Positions 23,901 through 33,436 of a stretch of 64,000 bases of DNA are shown here, piece by piece. Under the pieces are notes generated by a model that was not told where the DNA came from, did no database searches, and saw only the letters and a program-made list of their open reading frames with translations. Each line of letters opens with the position of its first letter. The stretch's first letter is position 1. Source of the stretch: DASUPK01 sp963795665 (lineage in GTDB: Bacteria; Actinomycetota; Thermoleophilia; Solirubrobacterales; 70-9); assembly GCA_963795665.1 (NCBI GenBank), contig CAWCIP010000005.1:310001-374000 (forward strand), written 5' to 3'. Made by a program: the position numbers and the translations under genes.

Positions 23901-25252
23901 CTAGGACGCCGGCTCCGCCCGGGGCAACTTCATCCCGGTCGACCGGCGAGCGGTCGTCCTGGGGAGCATCAGCGAGAGCAGCCCGGCGGCCACGACGAAG
24001 GCTGCGGAGACCCAGAGACACGCGCTGAGGCCTTGCCACTGGTACAGCAGCCCCGAGAGCACCGTTCCCGCCAGCCGCCCGCCGGCGTTCGCCATGTAGT
24101 AGAAGCCGACGTTCATCGCGACCTTGTCGTTGTCCGCGTAGGAAAGAATCAGATAGGAGTGCACCGCCGAGTTCATGGCGAACACGACTCCGAAGATGAT
24201 CAGGCCGACAACCACAACCGCCGTTGGGTCGGCGTTCGCCGAGAGCGCGATCGCGATCCCTGCCGGCAGCGTCGCCAGCGCGAAGGCAAGCCAGGCCGCT
24301 GTTCTGCCGTCCGGTTCGCCTCCCTCCTCGGCACGGCGGCGCACGAACCGCGGCGCTGAGGCCTGCACTATCCCGTAGCCGACGATCCAGGCCGCGAGGT
24401 AGAGGCTGACCTGCCAGAAGTTCCAGCCGACCACGCTGTAGAGGAAGACCGGCAGGCCGACCACGAACCAGACGTCACGCGAGGCGAACAGGAAGATCCG
24501 GGCGCCGGCCAGGATGTTGACCGCGCGGTTGTTGGAGAACATGTGCTTGAACTTCGCCGTTGCGTCGGGCCGGCCGAGCTGCTCGCCGCGCATCAGGATC
24601 GGAGACGCTGACCAGCGCGGTCGCGACCATGCGCGCGAGGATCAGCACGCCGGTCTGGAAGCCGACCGCGGTCAGGAGCAGACCCGCCAGGAAGAAGCCG
24701 ACGCCCTTCAGGGCGTTCTTTGACCCGGTCAGGATCGCGACCCACTTGTAGAGCGTCGCCCTCCTGGCCCTCGGGCACGACCAGCTTCACGGCGCTCTTG
24801 GAGCTCATCTTGGTCAGGTCCTTCGCGATCCCCGAGAGCGCCTGCGACGCCATCACGTAGGCAACGACCAGCCATGCCTCCGGCGCGAAGCCGAGCATGC
24901 TCTGTGCGCAGATCTGGACCGAGAGACCCATGAAGAGGGTCGTCTTCAGCCCGAAGCGGGCAGCGACCCAGCCGCCGACTAGGTTGGTGACGATCCCGAA
25001 GAACTCGTAGAGCAGAAACAGCGTGGCGAGCTGGAAGGGGCTGTACCCGAGCTGGTCGAAGTAGAAGAGGACCAGCATGCGGCTCGCCCCATCGACCATG
25101 GTGTCCGTCCAGTACGCGCCCGTGACCAGGGCGTAATTGCGAAGGTCAACCCGCGGCTCCCCGGTAGCTGCTTCGGCGCTCGCCAACCCAGCCCTACGCC
25201 TTCGCCGGAACCGCTCCGGGGCCCCGCTCGGCCGGAAGGCTGAGCGCGACAT
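23901..25252 (-). CDS. arsJ: ArsJ, organoarsenical efflux MFS permease (frameshifted)
   Basis: Three frames join to one MFS protein: RNYALVTGAYWTDTMVDGAS, LTKMSSKSAVKLVVPEGQE, then ALYKWVAILTGSKNALKGVG and FFLAGLLLTAVGFQTGVLIL, then SNNRAVNILAGARIFLFASR and DVWFVVGLPVFLYSVVGWNF. The KMSSKSAVK and ASRDVWFVVGLPVF segments are typical of ArsJ. ArsJ exports 1-arseno-3-phosphoglycerate made by the paired GAPDH, giving arsenate resistance. Breaks near 24755 and 24600. Start at ATG 25252 overlaps the end region of the gap gene. Confidence 0.88.
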
Positions 25253-26255
25253 TCCCGCGCCAGCTCGACCAGCCGGTTGGCGTAGCCCCATTCGTTGTCG
25301 TACCAGGCGAGAATCTTGACCTGGGTACCGTCGATGACCATCGTCGACTGAGCGTCGACTATCCCGGAGCGCGGGTCGTCCTTGTAGTCGACTGAGACAA
25401 GGGGGCGCTCCTCGTACCCCAGGATGCCCGCCAGCGGCCCGCCGGCGGCCGTCGGCGAACAGGCCGTTCACCTCGTCGACCGTGGTGGGCCTGGCCGACC
25501 TCGAAGGCGCAGTCGGTGATCGAAGCGTTCAGCAGCGGCACCCGCACGGCCAGCCCGTTCAGCTTGCCGTCGAGCTCCGGGAAGATCAGCCCGATCGCGG
25601 TAGCCGAACCGGTGGTGGTCGGGATCAGCGAAACGCTCGCTGCGCGAGCCCGGCGCAGGTCCTTGTGGGGCGCGTCGACGACGTTCTGCGTGTTGGTCAG
25701 GTCGTGCAGGGTGGTCATCGAGCCGTGGAGGATCCCGATTCCCTCGTGGATCACCTTGACGACGGGTGCGAGGCAGTTCGTGGTGCAGGAGGCGGCGGTG
25801 ACGATGTCGTGCCGCTCTGGCTCATAGAGGTGGTCGTTCACCCCGACCACCAGGTTCAGGGCCTCCGCGTGCTTGACCGGGGCCGCGACGATCACCTTGC
25901 GTACCCCTCGGGCGAAATATCCCTCGAGGGCCTCGGGCGTCCGGAACTTTCCCGAGCACTCGAGGACGAGCTCTATGCCGAGCTCGTCCCACGGGACGTC
26001 GCCCGGCAGCGGATGCCGCGAGTAGCCGATCGACTCACCGTCGATCGCGATCCGGCCGTCGGCGTCGCCGACCTCGCGGTCCCAGCGCCCGTGCACCGAG
26101 TCGAACTCGAGCAGGTGCGCGGCCGTCGCGGCATCGCCGTGCAGCTCGTTCACGTGGGCGAACCGCAGCTCCGGCCACCCCCAGGCAGCGCGGAGCGCGA
26201 GCCTGCCCATCCGGCCGAAGCCGTTGATGCCGATGGCGAGGCTGGATTCGGCCAC
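25250..26255 (-). CDS. Arsenic-associated glyceraldehyde-3-phosphate dehydrogenase (frameshifted)
   Basis: GAPDH with GINGFGRMGRLALRAAWG (NAD-binding) and catalytic Cys in TAASCTTNCLAPVVKV; THDL-like TTLHDLTNTQNVVDAPHKDL replaces the usual T-I-H-A-Y-T loop, a difference seen in ars-operon GAPDHs. After a break near 25490 the C-terminus reads ILAWYDNEWGYANRLVELAR in another frame. The true end near 25250 is uncertain. It is distinct from the glycolytic gap at 56628. With ArsJ it converts arsenate and G3P to exportable 1-arseno-3-phosphoglycerate. Confidence 0.87.
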
Positions 26256-26258
26256 CGG

Positions 26259-26900
26259 CTACTCGGGCGACTCCGCGGTCGGCAGCGCGGCGATCAGATC
26301 CTCGACGTGCCCGCGGATCTCGTCCCGGATCCGGCGCACGGTCTCCAGGTCCTTGTCCGCGGGGTCCTCCAGGTCCCAGTCCTCGTAGCGCTTCCCGGGG
26401 TAGATCGGACAGGCGTCGCCGCAGCCCATCGTGATCACGGCGTCGGCCGCGCGGACGACCTCGTTGGTGAGCGGCTTCGGGAACTCCCGGGAGATGTCGA
26501 CGCCGACCTCCTCCATCGCCGCGATCGCGTTCGGGTTCAGCTGATGGCTGGGATCCGAGCCCGCCGAGCGAACGTGAACCCGTCCCTCGGCCAGCTTGTC
26601 GAGCAGCCCGGCCGCCATCTGACTGCGTCCGGAGTTGTGGACGCAGACGAAGAGGACCTCCGGAACCTCCTTGGTCACCTTGCCCTCTGCCTGAGCGAGA
26701 GCGCGAAGGCGCTGGCGCGAGAAGCGCTCGACCATGATCGGCACGAACTCCTGCACCCGGGCGTCCGCAAACTGGTCGAGGCTCTCCTCGATGTACGCGT
26801 CGATCGTCTCGCGCGAGAAGATGCCACCGAACTCCTCGGCAAGCAGATCGACGGAGCGCTGGATGTGTTCCCTGGTGGTCTGTTCAAGTTGGGTCGTCAT
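26259..26900 (-). CDS. arsC: Arsenate reductase, thioredoxin-fold LMW-PTP type with N-terminal three-helix domain
   Basis: 213 residues. Residues 1-78 form a helical domain (DLLAEEFGGIFSRETIDAYI) found in actinobacterial arsenate reductases. The LMW-PTP domain has the P-loop FVCVHNSGRSQMAAG with nucleophile C86, further cysteines C160 and C164 (TMGCGDACPIYPG), and the acid loop YEDWDLEDP. The layout fits the mycothiol/mycoredoxin-dependent enzymes known from Corynebacterium. Reduces arsenate to arsenite for Acr3. Head-to-head with arsR; 3 nt upstream of the gap gene. Confidence 0.92.
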   Translation of the reverse strand: MTTQLEQTTREHIQRSVDLLAEEFGGIFSRETIDAYIEESLDQFADARVQEFVPIMVERFSRQRLRALAQAEGKVTKEVPEVLFVCVHNSGRSQMAAGLLDKLAEGRVHVRSAGSDPSHQLNPNAIAAMEEVGVDISREFPKPLTNEVVRAADAVITMGCGDACPIYPGKRYEDWDLEDPADKDLETVRRIRDEIRGHVEDLIAALPTAESPE

Positions 26901-26943
26901 TCTCCCTCTCCGTCGTGTCGGTTGGGTCGGCGAAGAGTAAGGG

Positions 26944-26981
26944 TTGACAACTGTCTATTCAATCGATATACGTGTATCGAT
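26944..26981 (+). promoter_or_regulatory. arsR promoter with overlapping ArsR operator
   Basis: TTGACA (26944-26949), a 17-nt spacer and TATACG (26967-26972) make a near-consensus sigma-70-type promoter. A 20-nt near-perfect palindrome, ATCGATATACGTGTATCGAT (26962-26981), covers the -10 box and the ATG at 26980. A bound ArsR dimer would block RNA polymerase directly. The divergent arsC start is 44 nt away, so both sides may be controlled from here. Confidence 0.85.
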
Positions 26982-27336
26982 GACTGTCGATCTGGAGATG
27001 GCTCCGAAGCAGAAGCGGCCCGCGGGGGAGCCGTGCTGCGAGCCTGTCGTCTACCCCGACATCGAGCGGGTTCAGGCGGAGCGGATGGGGGAGATCGCGA
27101 AGGCCCTCGGCGATCCGATTCGGATGCAGCTCGTCGACGTCCTTCGCAAGCACGCCGGGAAGGTCTGCGTCTGCGAGCTCGTCCCGCTCTTCGATCTCTC
27201 GCAGCCGACGGTGTCGCACCACCTCAAGGTTCTGCGCGAGGCCGGCATCGTCGGCTCCGAGCGCCAGGGACTGTGGGCCTACTACTACGTCAACCCCGAC
27301 TCTCTGAAGGAGCTGAGCGCATGGCTGAGCAACTGA
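26980..27336 (+). CDS. arsR: ArsR-family arsenite-responsive repressor
   Basis: 118 residues from ATG 26980. The winged helix contains the metal-site helix VCVCELVPLFDLSQPTVSHH with the Cys-Val-Cys arsenite-binding motif of ArsR, and the recognition helix continues to LKVLREAGIVGSERQGLWAY. An extra CC pair lies near the N-terminus (GEPCCEPVVY). The -10 box is only 7 nt before the ATG, so the mRNA is probably leaderless; ATG 26998 is an alternative. Represses the ars genes until As(III) binds. arsM overlaps its end by 16 nt. Confidence 0.9.
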   Translation: MTVDLEMAPKQKRPAGEPCCEPVVYPDIERVQAERMGEIAKALGDPIRMQLVDVLRKHAGKVCVCELVPLFDLSQPTVSHHLKVLREAGIVGSERQGLWAYYYVNPDSLKELSAWLSN

Positions 27337-28132
27337 CCGGCAATGACGAGATCCGGGAGGCCGTGCGGGAGCGCTACGCCGCGGCGGCGACCTCAGTGGA
27401 TGAGGGGCGAGTGGCGTGTTGTGGTCCCTCCACGACATCGGAGGCCGGCGAGTCCTCCTGCGGCTGCGGGACGGACGTCCCCGACGCCTGCGGCGGGAGC
27501 GAGTGCGGCTGCGGGCCTCTACCGGGACGTCGATCGGGACCAGCTCCCGGACGAGGCGAAGCTCGACCTCGCTCGGCTGCGGCAACCCCACCGCGGTGGC
27601 CGAGCTGCACGAGGGCGAGATCGTCCTCGACTCGGCTCGGGTGGCGGCATGGACGTGTTCTCTCGGCGGCCCGCGTCGGGCGCGAGCGGCAAGGCCTATG
27701 GCGTCGACATGACCGACGAGATGCTCGAGCTGGCGCGCCGCAACCAGCGCGAAGCCGGCGTCGAGAACGTCGAGTTCCTGAAGGGGACGATCGAGGAGGT
27801 GCCGCTGCCCGGACGACTCGGTCGACGTCGTGATCTCCAACTGCGTGATCAACCTCTCCGCCGACAAGCCGGCGGTCTTTCGCGAGGCGGCGCGAGTGCT
27901 GCGGCCAGGCGGTCGCTTCGCCGTCACCGACATCGTCGCCGACGAGGAGATGGACGCGGAGACGCGAGGCGACATGGCGCAGTGGACGGGCTGCATCGCG
28001 GGCGCGCTCACGCAGAGCGAGTTCCAGGGAACGCTCGAGGCCGCCGGGTTCGAGGGGATCGAGCTCCGCGAGACCCACCGGGTCCACGACCAGGCCGGCT
28101 CGGCGATCGTCCGCGCGAGAATGCCCGCGTGA
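27321..28132 (+). CDS. arsM: Arsenite methyltransferase ArsM (several frameshifts)
   Basis: Begins MAEQLTGNDEIREAVRERYA, followed by a Cys-rich insert (ACCGPST, SCGCG, CGGSECGCG). The rest is recovered from other frames: LYRDVDRDQLPDEAKLDLAR, GCGNPTAVAELHEGEIVLD, LGSGGGMDVF (SAM motif I), KAYGVDMTDEMLELARRNQ, SVDVVISNCVINLSADKPAV (catalytic Cys), DMAQWTGCIAGALTQSEFQG (second Cys) and ETHRVHDQAGSAIVRARMPA. Methylates As(III) with S-adenosylmethionine. At least four breaks, at about 27525, 27590, 27650 and 27815. The stop overlaps the next start as GTGA. Confidence 0.88.
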
Positions 28133-28956
28133 GCTCACCCGACACTCTCACCCTCAAGGACCCCGAGCGGCTCTACCTCGACTGGGAGCACGCCCACTGG
28201 GCCTCCCAGGAGATCGACCTGACCCGCGATCCGGCGGACTGGGCCGGCCTCGAGGAGAGCGTGCGCGGCCTCCTCCACTTCGCGCTCAGCTCCCTGATGG
28301 TGGCCGAGGAGCGGATCTCGACCCAGTTCGTCGGCCTGGTCCTCGCGCAGGATGACGAGGAGGAGGGCAGCTACCTCTCCACGCAGCTCGTCGACGAGGT
28401 CCGCCACATGCAGTTCTACGCCCGCTTCCAGAACGAGGTGATCGCCGATCCCGACGCGATCGCCGCCCACGTCGCACGTGCCCGCGAGGTTCTCGGCGAG
28501 GCATTCGAGCAGGTCTTCGACCAGGCACTCGTCCAGGCGCACGACAGGCTGCGGCTCGACCCCGCCGACCGGGAAGCCAAGGTCCGCTTCGTGACGATCT
28601 ACCACATGGTCATCGAGGGGACACTCGGGCTGACCGCTTCCCATTTCATCCTCGACTTCCTGCGCGAGCGGGAACTGCTCCCCGGCTTCACCGAGGGATA
28701 CGGCCTGATCGCCTCCGATGAGCAGCGCCACATCGCCTACGGGACCTGGTTCCTGCGCGAGGCGGTCGCCGGGGACCCCGCGATGGCGGACGTCATACGG
28801 GATCAGATCAAGGAACTGTTGCCCGCCGTGGCCGATTCGATCTCGCCGCCGAGCGAGGGCGCATGGGACGTGCTCGGAGTCGAGGAGGGAGCGCTCGCGG
28901 AGTTCGCGCTCGGTGCGCTCAACCGTCGCCTGGCTTTGATCGGCGCCGCGCTGTGA
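28129..28956 (+). CDS. R2-like ferritin-fold diiron/Mn-Fe protein (R2lox or RNR beta-like)
   Basis: 275 residues of the ribonucleotide-reductase R2-like fold. The metal ligand pattern is complete: E60/E61 (SSLMVAEERIS), E90-x-x-H93 (LVDEVRHMQFYARF), E163 (HMVIEGTLGLTASHF) and E198-x-x-H201 (ASDEQRHIAYG). Length and lack of a C-terminal R1-binding tail favour an R2-like ligand-binding oxidase over a true RNR subunit. It overlaps arsM by 4 nt (GTGA), so it is translationally coupled to arsenic methylation. A role in organoarsenic or lipid oxidation is possible but unproven. Confidence 0.75.
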   Translation: MSSPDTLTLKDPERLYLDWEHAHWASQEIDLTRDPADWAGLEESVRGLLHFALSSLMVAEERISTQFVGLVLAQDDEEEGSYLSTQLVDEVRHMQFYARFQNEVIADPDAIAAHVARAREVLGEAFEQVFDQALVQAHDRLRLDPADREAKVRFVTIYHMVIEGTLGLTASHFILDFLRERELLPGFTEGYGLIASDEQRHIAYGTWFLREAVAGDPAMADVIRDQIKELLPAVADSISPPSEGAWDVLGVEEGALAEFALGALNRRLALIGAAL

Positions 28957-28986
28957 TCCGGTTGCCCTGAGAGAATCAGCTTCGAG

Positions 28987-29892
28987 ATGCTCTGCGGGGC
29001 TATCGACATCGGCTCGAACACGACGCGCCTGCTCGTAGCCGAGCCGTCGGAGGGCCAGCTCCGCAAGGTGATGGAGCAGCGTGCCTACACCCGGATCGGC
29101 AAGGACGCGTCGAAGGACGGCAAGATCACCGCCGAGAAGATCGCGGAGGTCGCCGACGTCGTTGCCACCCAGCGGCGGCTTGCCGAGGAGATGGGGGCCG
29201 CGACGGTCAAGACCGTGGCGACGGCCGCGATCCGCGAGGCCAAGAACCGCGACAAGGTGGTCGAGGAGATCGAGGAGATCGCCGGAGTCGAGGTGGACGT
29301 CCTCGACGAGGAGGAGGAGGGCGGCTTCGCATTCATCGGGGCGACCAAGTCCCTCAGCCACCCGGTCGAGGGGAAGGTGGCCGTGGTGGACGTCGGGGGC
29401 GGCTCATCCGAGGTGATCTACGGGACCATGCCCGACGGGGTGACCGAGGTGAAGTCGTTCAAGATCGGCTCCGGGTCGCTCACCGAGGACCATCTCGAAT
29501 CCGATCCGCCATCGGCCGCTGAGATCCGCCAGCTGCGGGATCACATCTCGGACTTCTTCGAGGACATCGAGCTCGAGCAACCGGACCAGGCGGTCGCGGT
29601 GGGGGGCAGCGCCACGTCGCTGCGGACGCTGGTCGGGGCCGTGCTCGAGTACGAGACGCTCGAGCGGGCCGTCCGGGTGCTCTCCAGCGACGAGATCTAC
29701 GAGGTCGCCAAGCGCTTCGAGCTCGACTCCCGGCGCGTCAAGCTGTTGCCGGCCGGGGTCCTTTTGCTCGAGAGGTTCTCCCAGATGCTCGGCCAGCCGC
29801 TGCAGATCGGCAAGGGCGGCCTGCGCGAGGGGATCATCCTCACGCTGCTGAACGGCAACGAGAACGGCTCGCACGAGAAGCTCGCTGCATAG
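28987..29892 (+). CDS. ppx: Exopolyphosphatase Ppx/GppA
   Basis: 301 residues, only the two-lobed Ppx/GppA ATPase-like core, without the C-terminal HD extension. AIDIGSNTTRLLVAEP is the phosphate-1 motif, VAVVDVGGGSSEVIYG the phosphate-2 motif, and AVAVGGSATSLRTLVGAV the third. KGGLREGIILTLLNG is the usual C-terminal signature. Releases phosphate from polyphosphate ends (or hydrolyses pppGpp). First gene of a polyphosphate-centred group with the CHAD and ppk1 genes. Confidence 0.9.
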   Translation: MLCGAIDIGSNTTRLLVAEPSEGQLRKVMEQRAYTRIGKDASKDGKITAEKIAEVADVVATQRRLAEEMGAATVKTVATAAIREAKNRDKVVEEIEEIAGVEVDVLDEEEEGGFAFIGATKSLSHPVEGKVAVVDVGGGSSEVIYGTMPDGVTEVKSFKIGSGSLTEDHLESDPPSAAEIRQLRDHISDFFEDIELEQPDQAVAVGGSATSLRTLVGAVLEYETLERAVRVLSSDEIYEVAKRFELDSRRVKLLPAGVLLLERFSQMLGQPLQIGKGGLREGIILTLLNGNENGSHEKLAA

Positions 29893-29934
29893 CTTGGACT
29901 GCGACGCCGCGCGCGGTAGCGTTGGCGCCCTCTC

Positions 29935-31175
29935 GTGGCCAAGCCCAAGCCAATCCCCGACCTGACGGCCGACGTCCCGTACGCGGAGGCTGCCGCGAAG
30001 ATCGTCTCGGTCAGGGGCGACGAGCTCGCCGAGCATGCACAGGGTGTGCTGGACACCGGCGACATCGAGCGGGTTCACGACATGCGCGTGGCCACGCGTC
30101 GCCTGCGGGCGGCGCTCGAGATCTTCGAGCCCTGCTTTCCGGCCAAGCCCTACGGCCAGGCCCTCGGTGAGGTGAAGCGCCTCGCCGACGCCCTCGGCGA
30201 GCGGCGGGACCGCGACGTGGCGATCGCCGCGCTCCACAACTTCAACGACCAGATGGCGGCGCCCGATCGCCGCGGGGTGGCCTCGCTGATCGAGCAGTTC
30301 CGCGGCGAGCAGGGCGAAGGCGAACGAGGAGCTGGCGCCCCTGGTGGCGGAGGAGAACCTGAGGGCGCTGCGGGAGAGCATGGAGGACCTGGTGCACCAC
30401 GAGGCCGGAGGCGCCGGAGTGAAGGCACGCCCGGTCAAGAAGCTCGACCCGTCCCGCTCGCTCGGCGAGAACGCCGCGCGGATCGTGCAGGTGAGGCTCG
30501 ACGAGATGCTCGCCTTCGCTCCGCGGGCGCTCGACGGGAAGACGAAGGCCCAGCACGACATGCGGATCGCGGCCAAGCGCCTCCGCTACGTGCTCGAGGT
30601 GACCGGCTTCTGCTTCGGCAAGCCCCGCGGACACGGCCCGGCGCCGCGCGCGCGACCTGCAGGACATCCTCGGTGAGATCCACGACTGCGACGTGATGCT
30701 TCCCCGCGTCCGCGAGCACCTCAAGCAGATCCAGCGAAGCGACGCCAAGGCGGTCCGGGAGAAGGCCGGCCGGGCGCCCGACCTCGATCCGAGGCTCGCG
30801 GCCCAGGCGCAGCACCGGACCGCGTACCGCGGCCTCGACGTCCTCGCCGTCTATCTGGAGGCTCGGCGCGAGCTGCTGATCGATCGCTTCGCCGCGTTCT
30901 GGAAGCGGCAGGAGGAAACCGGCACCTGGAAGCGGCTCGAGCGCGCCGTCGACGGGTACCTCCGCCGGTCCCGCGAGGCGCGCCGCACGGCGAAGGCCGC
31001 GGAGCGCGCTCGTCATCAGGCGGAGGCCGCCGCCCGCGCGGCCCAGCAGGCCGAGGCGCAGGCCGAGCAGGCCCGGCTCGACCGCGAGCGGGCGGCCCAG
31101 GAGGCCGAGCATCAGGCGGAGCGCAACGAGCAGATCCAGCGCCGCACCAGCCCGGCGCCGCGCCGGCCGGCCTAG
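29935..31175 (+). CDS. CHAD-domain (polyphosphate-binding) protein, frameshifted
   Basis: Two CHAD repeats rich in conserved His/Arg/Lys: VHDMRVATRRLRAALEIFEP plus GERRDRDVAIAALHNF in the first, and AQHDMRIAAKRLRYVLEVTG plus ARDLQDILGEIHDCDVMLPR in the second. Breaks near 30315 and 30640 put the pieces in three frames. The C-terminal 80 residues are an Ala/Glu/Arg coiled coil (RARHQAEAAARAAQQAEAQA). CHAD domains bind polyphosphate, and the location between ppx and ppk1 fits. TAGCGT lies 12 nt before the GTG start. Confidence 0.85.
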
Positions 31176-33287
31176 CTCGCCGCGGGCGGGCTCAGGAAGC
31201 GGACCGGGCGGTCGGGCGTCACCGACCACTCGCCATTCCGCCAGGCGATGTGGGTGCCGTCCGCCAGCCGGGCGCTGACGCGGCCGAGGGCCGGCTCGCC
31301 CCAGAGCGTGGCCTCCAGGGAACGGGTCGCGTCCTCCTCGCCCAACCCTCGCGCTACCTCATCGGTCGGGTAGGTGACGAGCGAGCGCGCCGGCCCGGAC
31401 CCAGAGCGGGATCCGGTCGAGTGGGGCCTCGGCGTCGATCCAGCGGCCACCGGCAAGGCGCTCCCCGGTCCACCAGTCGAGCCACTCGCCGCGGGGCAGG
31501 TAGGTGCGGCGCTCGGTCGCTCCCTCCTCGAGCACCGGGGAGACCCAGAGCGACGGGCCCAGCATGTACGAGTCGGGGATCGTCCAGCCCTCCGGGTCCT
31601 CGGGATCGACCAGGCAGAGAGGCCGCATGATCGGCAGCCCGCTGCGCGCGGCGGTCGCCGCGGCGGCCTGGATGTAGGGAACGAGGCGCTCGTGGAGCAG
31701 GACGGCCTCGCGGTAGTCGTCGAGGACCCGCCCGTCGTAGGTCCACGCTTCCTGCTGGAAGCGGCCGTGCGCCTGCATCAGCGGCGTGAGCGCGCCGAGC
31801 TGGGCCCAGCGGACCAGGAGCTCGGGCTCGCAGCGCTCGGCCAGGCGCCGGCCGAGGTAGCCGCCGACGTCGTGGGAGAGGTTGGAGAAGCCGGTCGCGG
31901 CGCAGGTGAGCAGCGAGGTGAGCAGCGCCCGGAGCGACCAGAAGTCCGAGGCCTGATCGCCGCCCCAGAGCACCCCGGTCGCCTGCTGCCCGGTCCAGCC
32001 CGAGCGGCCGAAGACGACGCCGCGGCCCTCGCCGTGGACGTCGTCGAGCGCCTGCTGGGTCGTCTCGCGATAGAGCCGCCCGTACTCCCAGGCCGCCTGG
32101 ACGCCAGGGCGCCCGTCCGCGAGCTCCGCGTCCGGCGGGAAGTAGTAGCCCTCGCCGTCGTCGGCCTTGACGCCCTCGACCCCGAGCTCGAAGACGTTGC
32201 GGGAGAGCCGACGCCACCAGTCTCTTGCCGCCGATGAGGTGAAGTCGACGATCGAGCCGGTTCCCATCCACCAGCGCCCGACATAGGGCTTTCCGTCGGC
32301 CGACCTGACGTAGTGGCCCCCCTGGGCGCCCTCGGCGTAGTTCTCCGCGGGCTCCGAGTGCAGCCGCTCGGACTCGGCGTCCGGAGGGCGCTGGCCGTCG
32401 ATCGACTCGAGGTTGACCCAGGGAGTCACCCAGACGACGGTCCGCACGCCGTCCTCGCGCATCCCGCTGACCAGCCCGGCCGCGTCCGGGAACTGATGGG
32501 GGTTGAAGCGCCAGGTGTTGTACTGCGTCTCCCACGGCGAGTCGATCACGATCGCGTCGAGGGGGAGCTCGTTCTCGCGATAGCCGCGCCAGTCGTCCTC
32601 GACGTCCTCCTGGTGCTCGTAGACGTCGCGGCTCTTCCAGTGGCCGTACGCCCACTCGGGCATCAGCGCCGGGAGGCCGGTCTCGCGGAGGAAGGCCCGC
32701 AATCGCGCCGCGGGTGTGGGGCCGACGAAGAGGTGGACGCGGAGGGGGCCGGAGGCCGATCGGACCGAGACGGAGGCCACTTCGCCCGTCAGGTCCACCT
32801 CGACGCCGGGGCCCGATGTCTCGATCCAGGCCGCCCAGCCCGCCGAGGAGAGCAGCCACGGGACCGGCGCGTAGTCGCCCTGCGGGATCCCTCCCTGCTC
32901 CAGGAACTCGGGCGGGCAGTCTGGGCCGGTGTAGCGGCGGTCCGCGCCGAGCTGGACAAGACGGCCGCGCTGGTCGAAATCCAGGCCGTGACGGGCACCG
33001 AGCCCGGTCACCCGCTCCCCGTCGACGAGCGGCCAGCTCACGCCCAGCCTCAGCCAGTCGACCTCGGACGGGTCGATCTCGATCAGCAGCCGGTCGGAGG
33101 CGGGGGAGGAGATCGCCACCTCGTCGTCGCCGAGCGTCACCGGGTCCTCGCGCTCCTCATGGACCAGGACCCCCTCCGTCAGCGTGATCAGCTGGTCGCG
33201 CGCGATGCCCCGGCACGCCCATGGGCGGAGACCCGCCAGCAGCCTCGCGGCCACCTCGTCTCCGCTCCACAAGGCCCCTTCGGGCAC
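31172..33287 (-). CDS. Glycoside hydrolase family 31 (alpha-glucosidase/alpha-xylosidase type), one frameshift
   Basis: About 700 residues. GH31 core: LPALMPEWAYGHWKSRDVYE, the nucleophile Asp in GVEGVKADDGEGYYFPPD, the acid/base region GWTGQQATGVLWGGDQASDF, and FSNLSHDVGGYL. After a break near 31380 the beta-sandwich C-terminus reads RVSARLADGTHIAWRNGEWS. An N-terminal beta domain precedes the barrel. Hydrolyses alpha-linked glucosides or xylosides; no signal peptide, so probably cytoplasmic. Convergent with the CHAD gene (4-nt overlap) and divergent from the PHP-GT gene. Confidence 0.87.
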
Positions 33288-33335
33288 TCCCCTCTCGAAT
33301 GCGACGCCGATGCGCCCAGTGTGCCAACGAGTGCG

Positions 33336-33373
33336 TTCACGACCTCTTTACGTGTCGGACACGACCTCGTAAC
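33336..33373 (+). promoter_or_regulatory. PHO box of the PHP-glycosyltransferase gene
   Basis: TTCAC at 33336, TTTAC at 33347, GACAC at 33358 and GTAAC at 33369, each exactly 11 nt apart. This copies the four-unit design upstream of pstS. It lies 64 nt before the ATG at 33437, in the gap between the divergent GH31 and PHP-GT genes. Confidence 0.78.
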
Positions 33374-33436
33374 GGGATTTTCCCTGCAAACGGCCACCCT
33401 CCGTGATGTCAAGGAGAACGAGAGAAAGAGGGTCGG

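Noticed and set aside
25482..27833. A 783-codon plus-strand open frame across the arsenic island
   Set aside because: Antisense to gap and arsC, whose motifs are clear on the other strand; only its last part coincides with the real arsM start.
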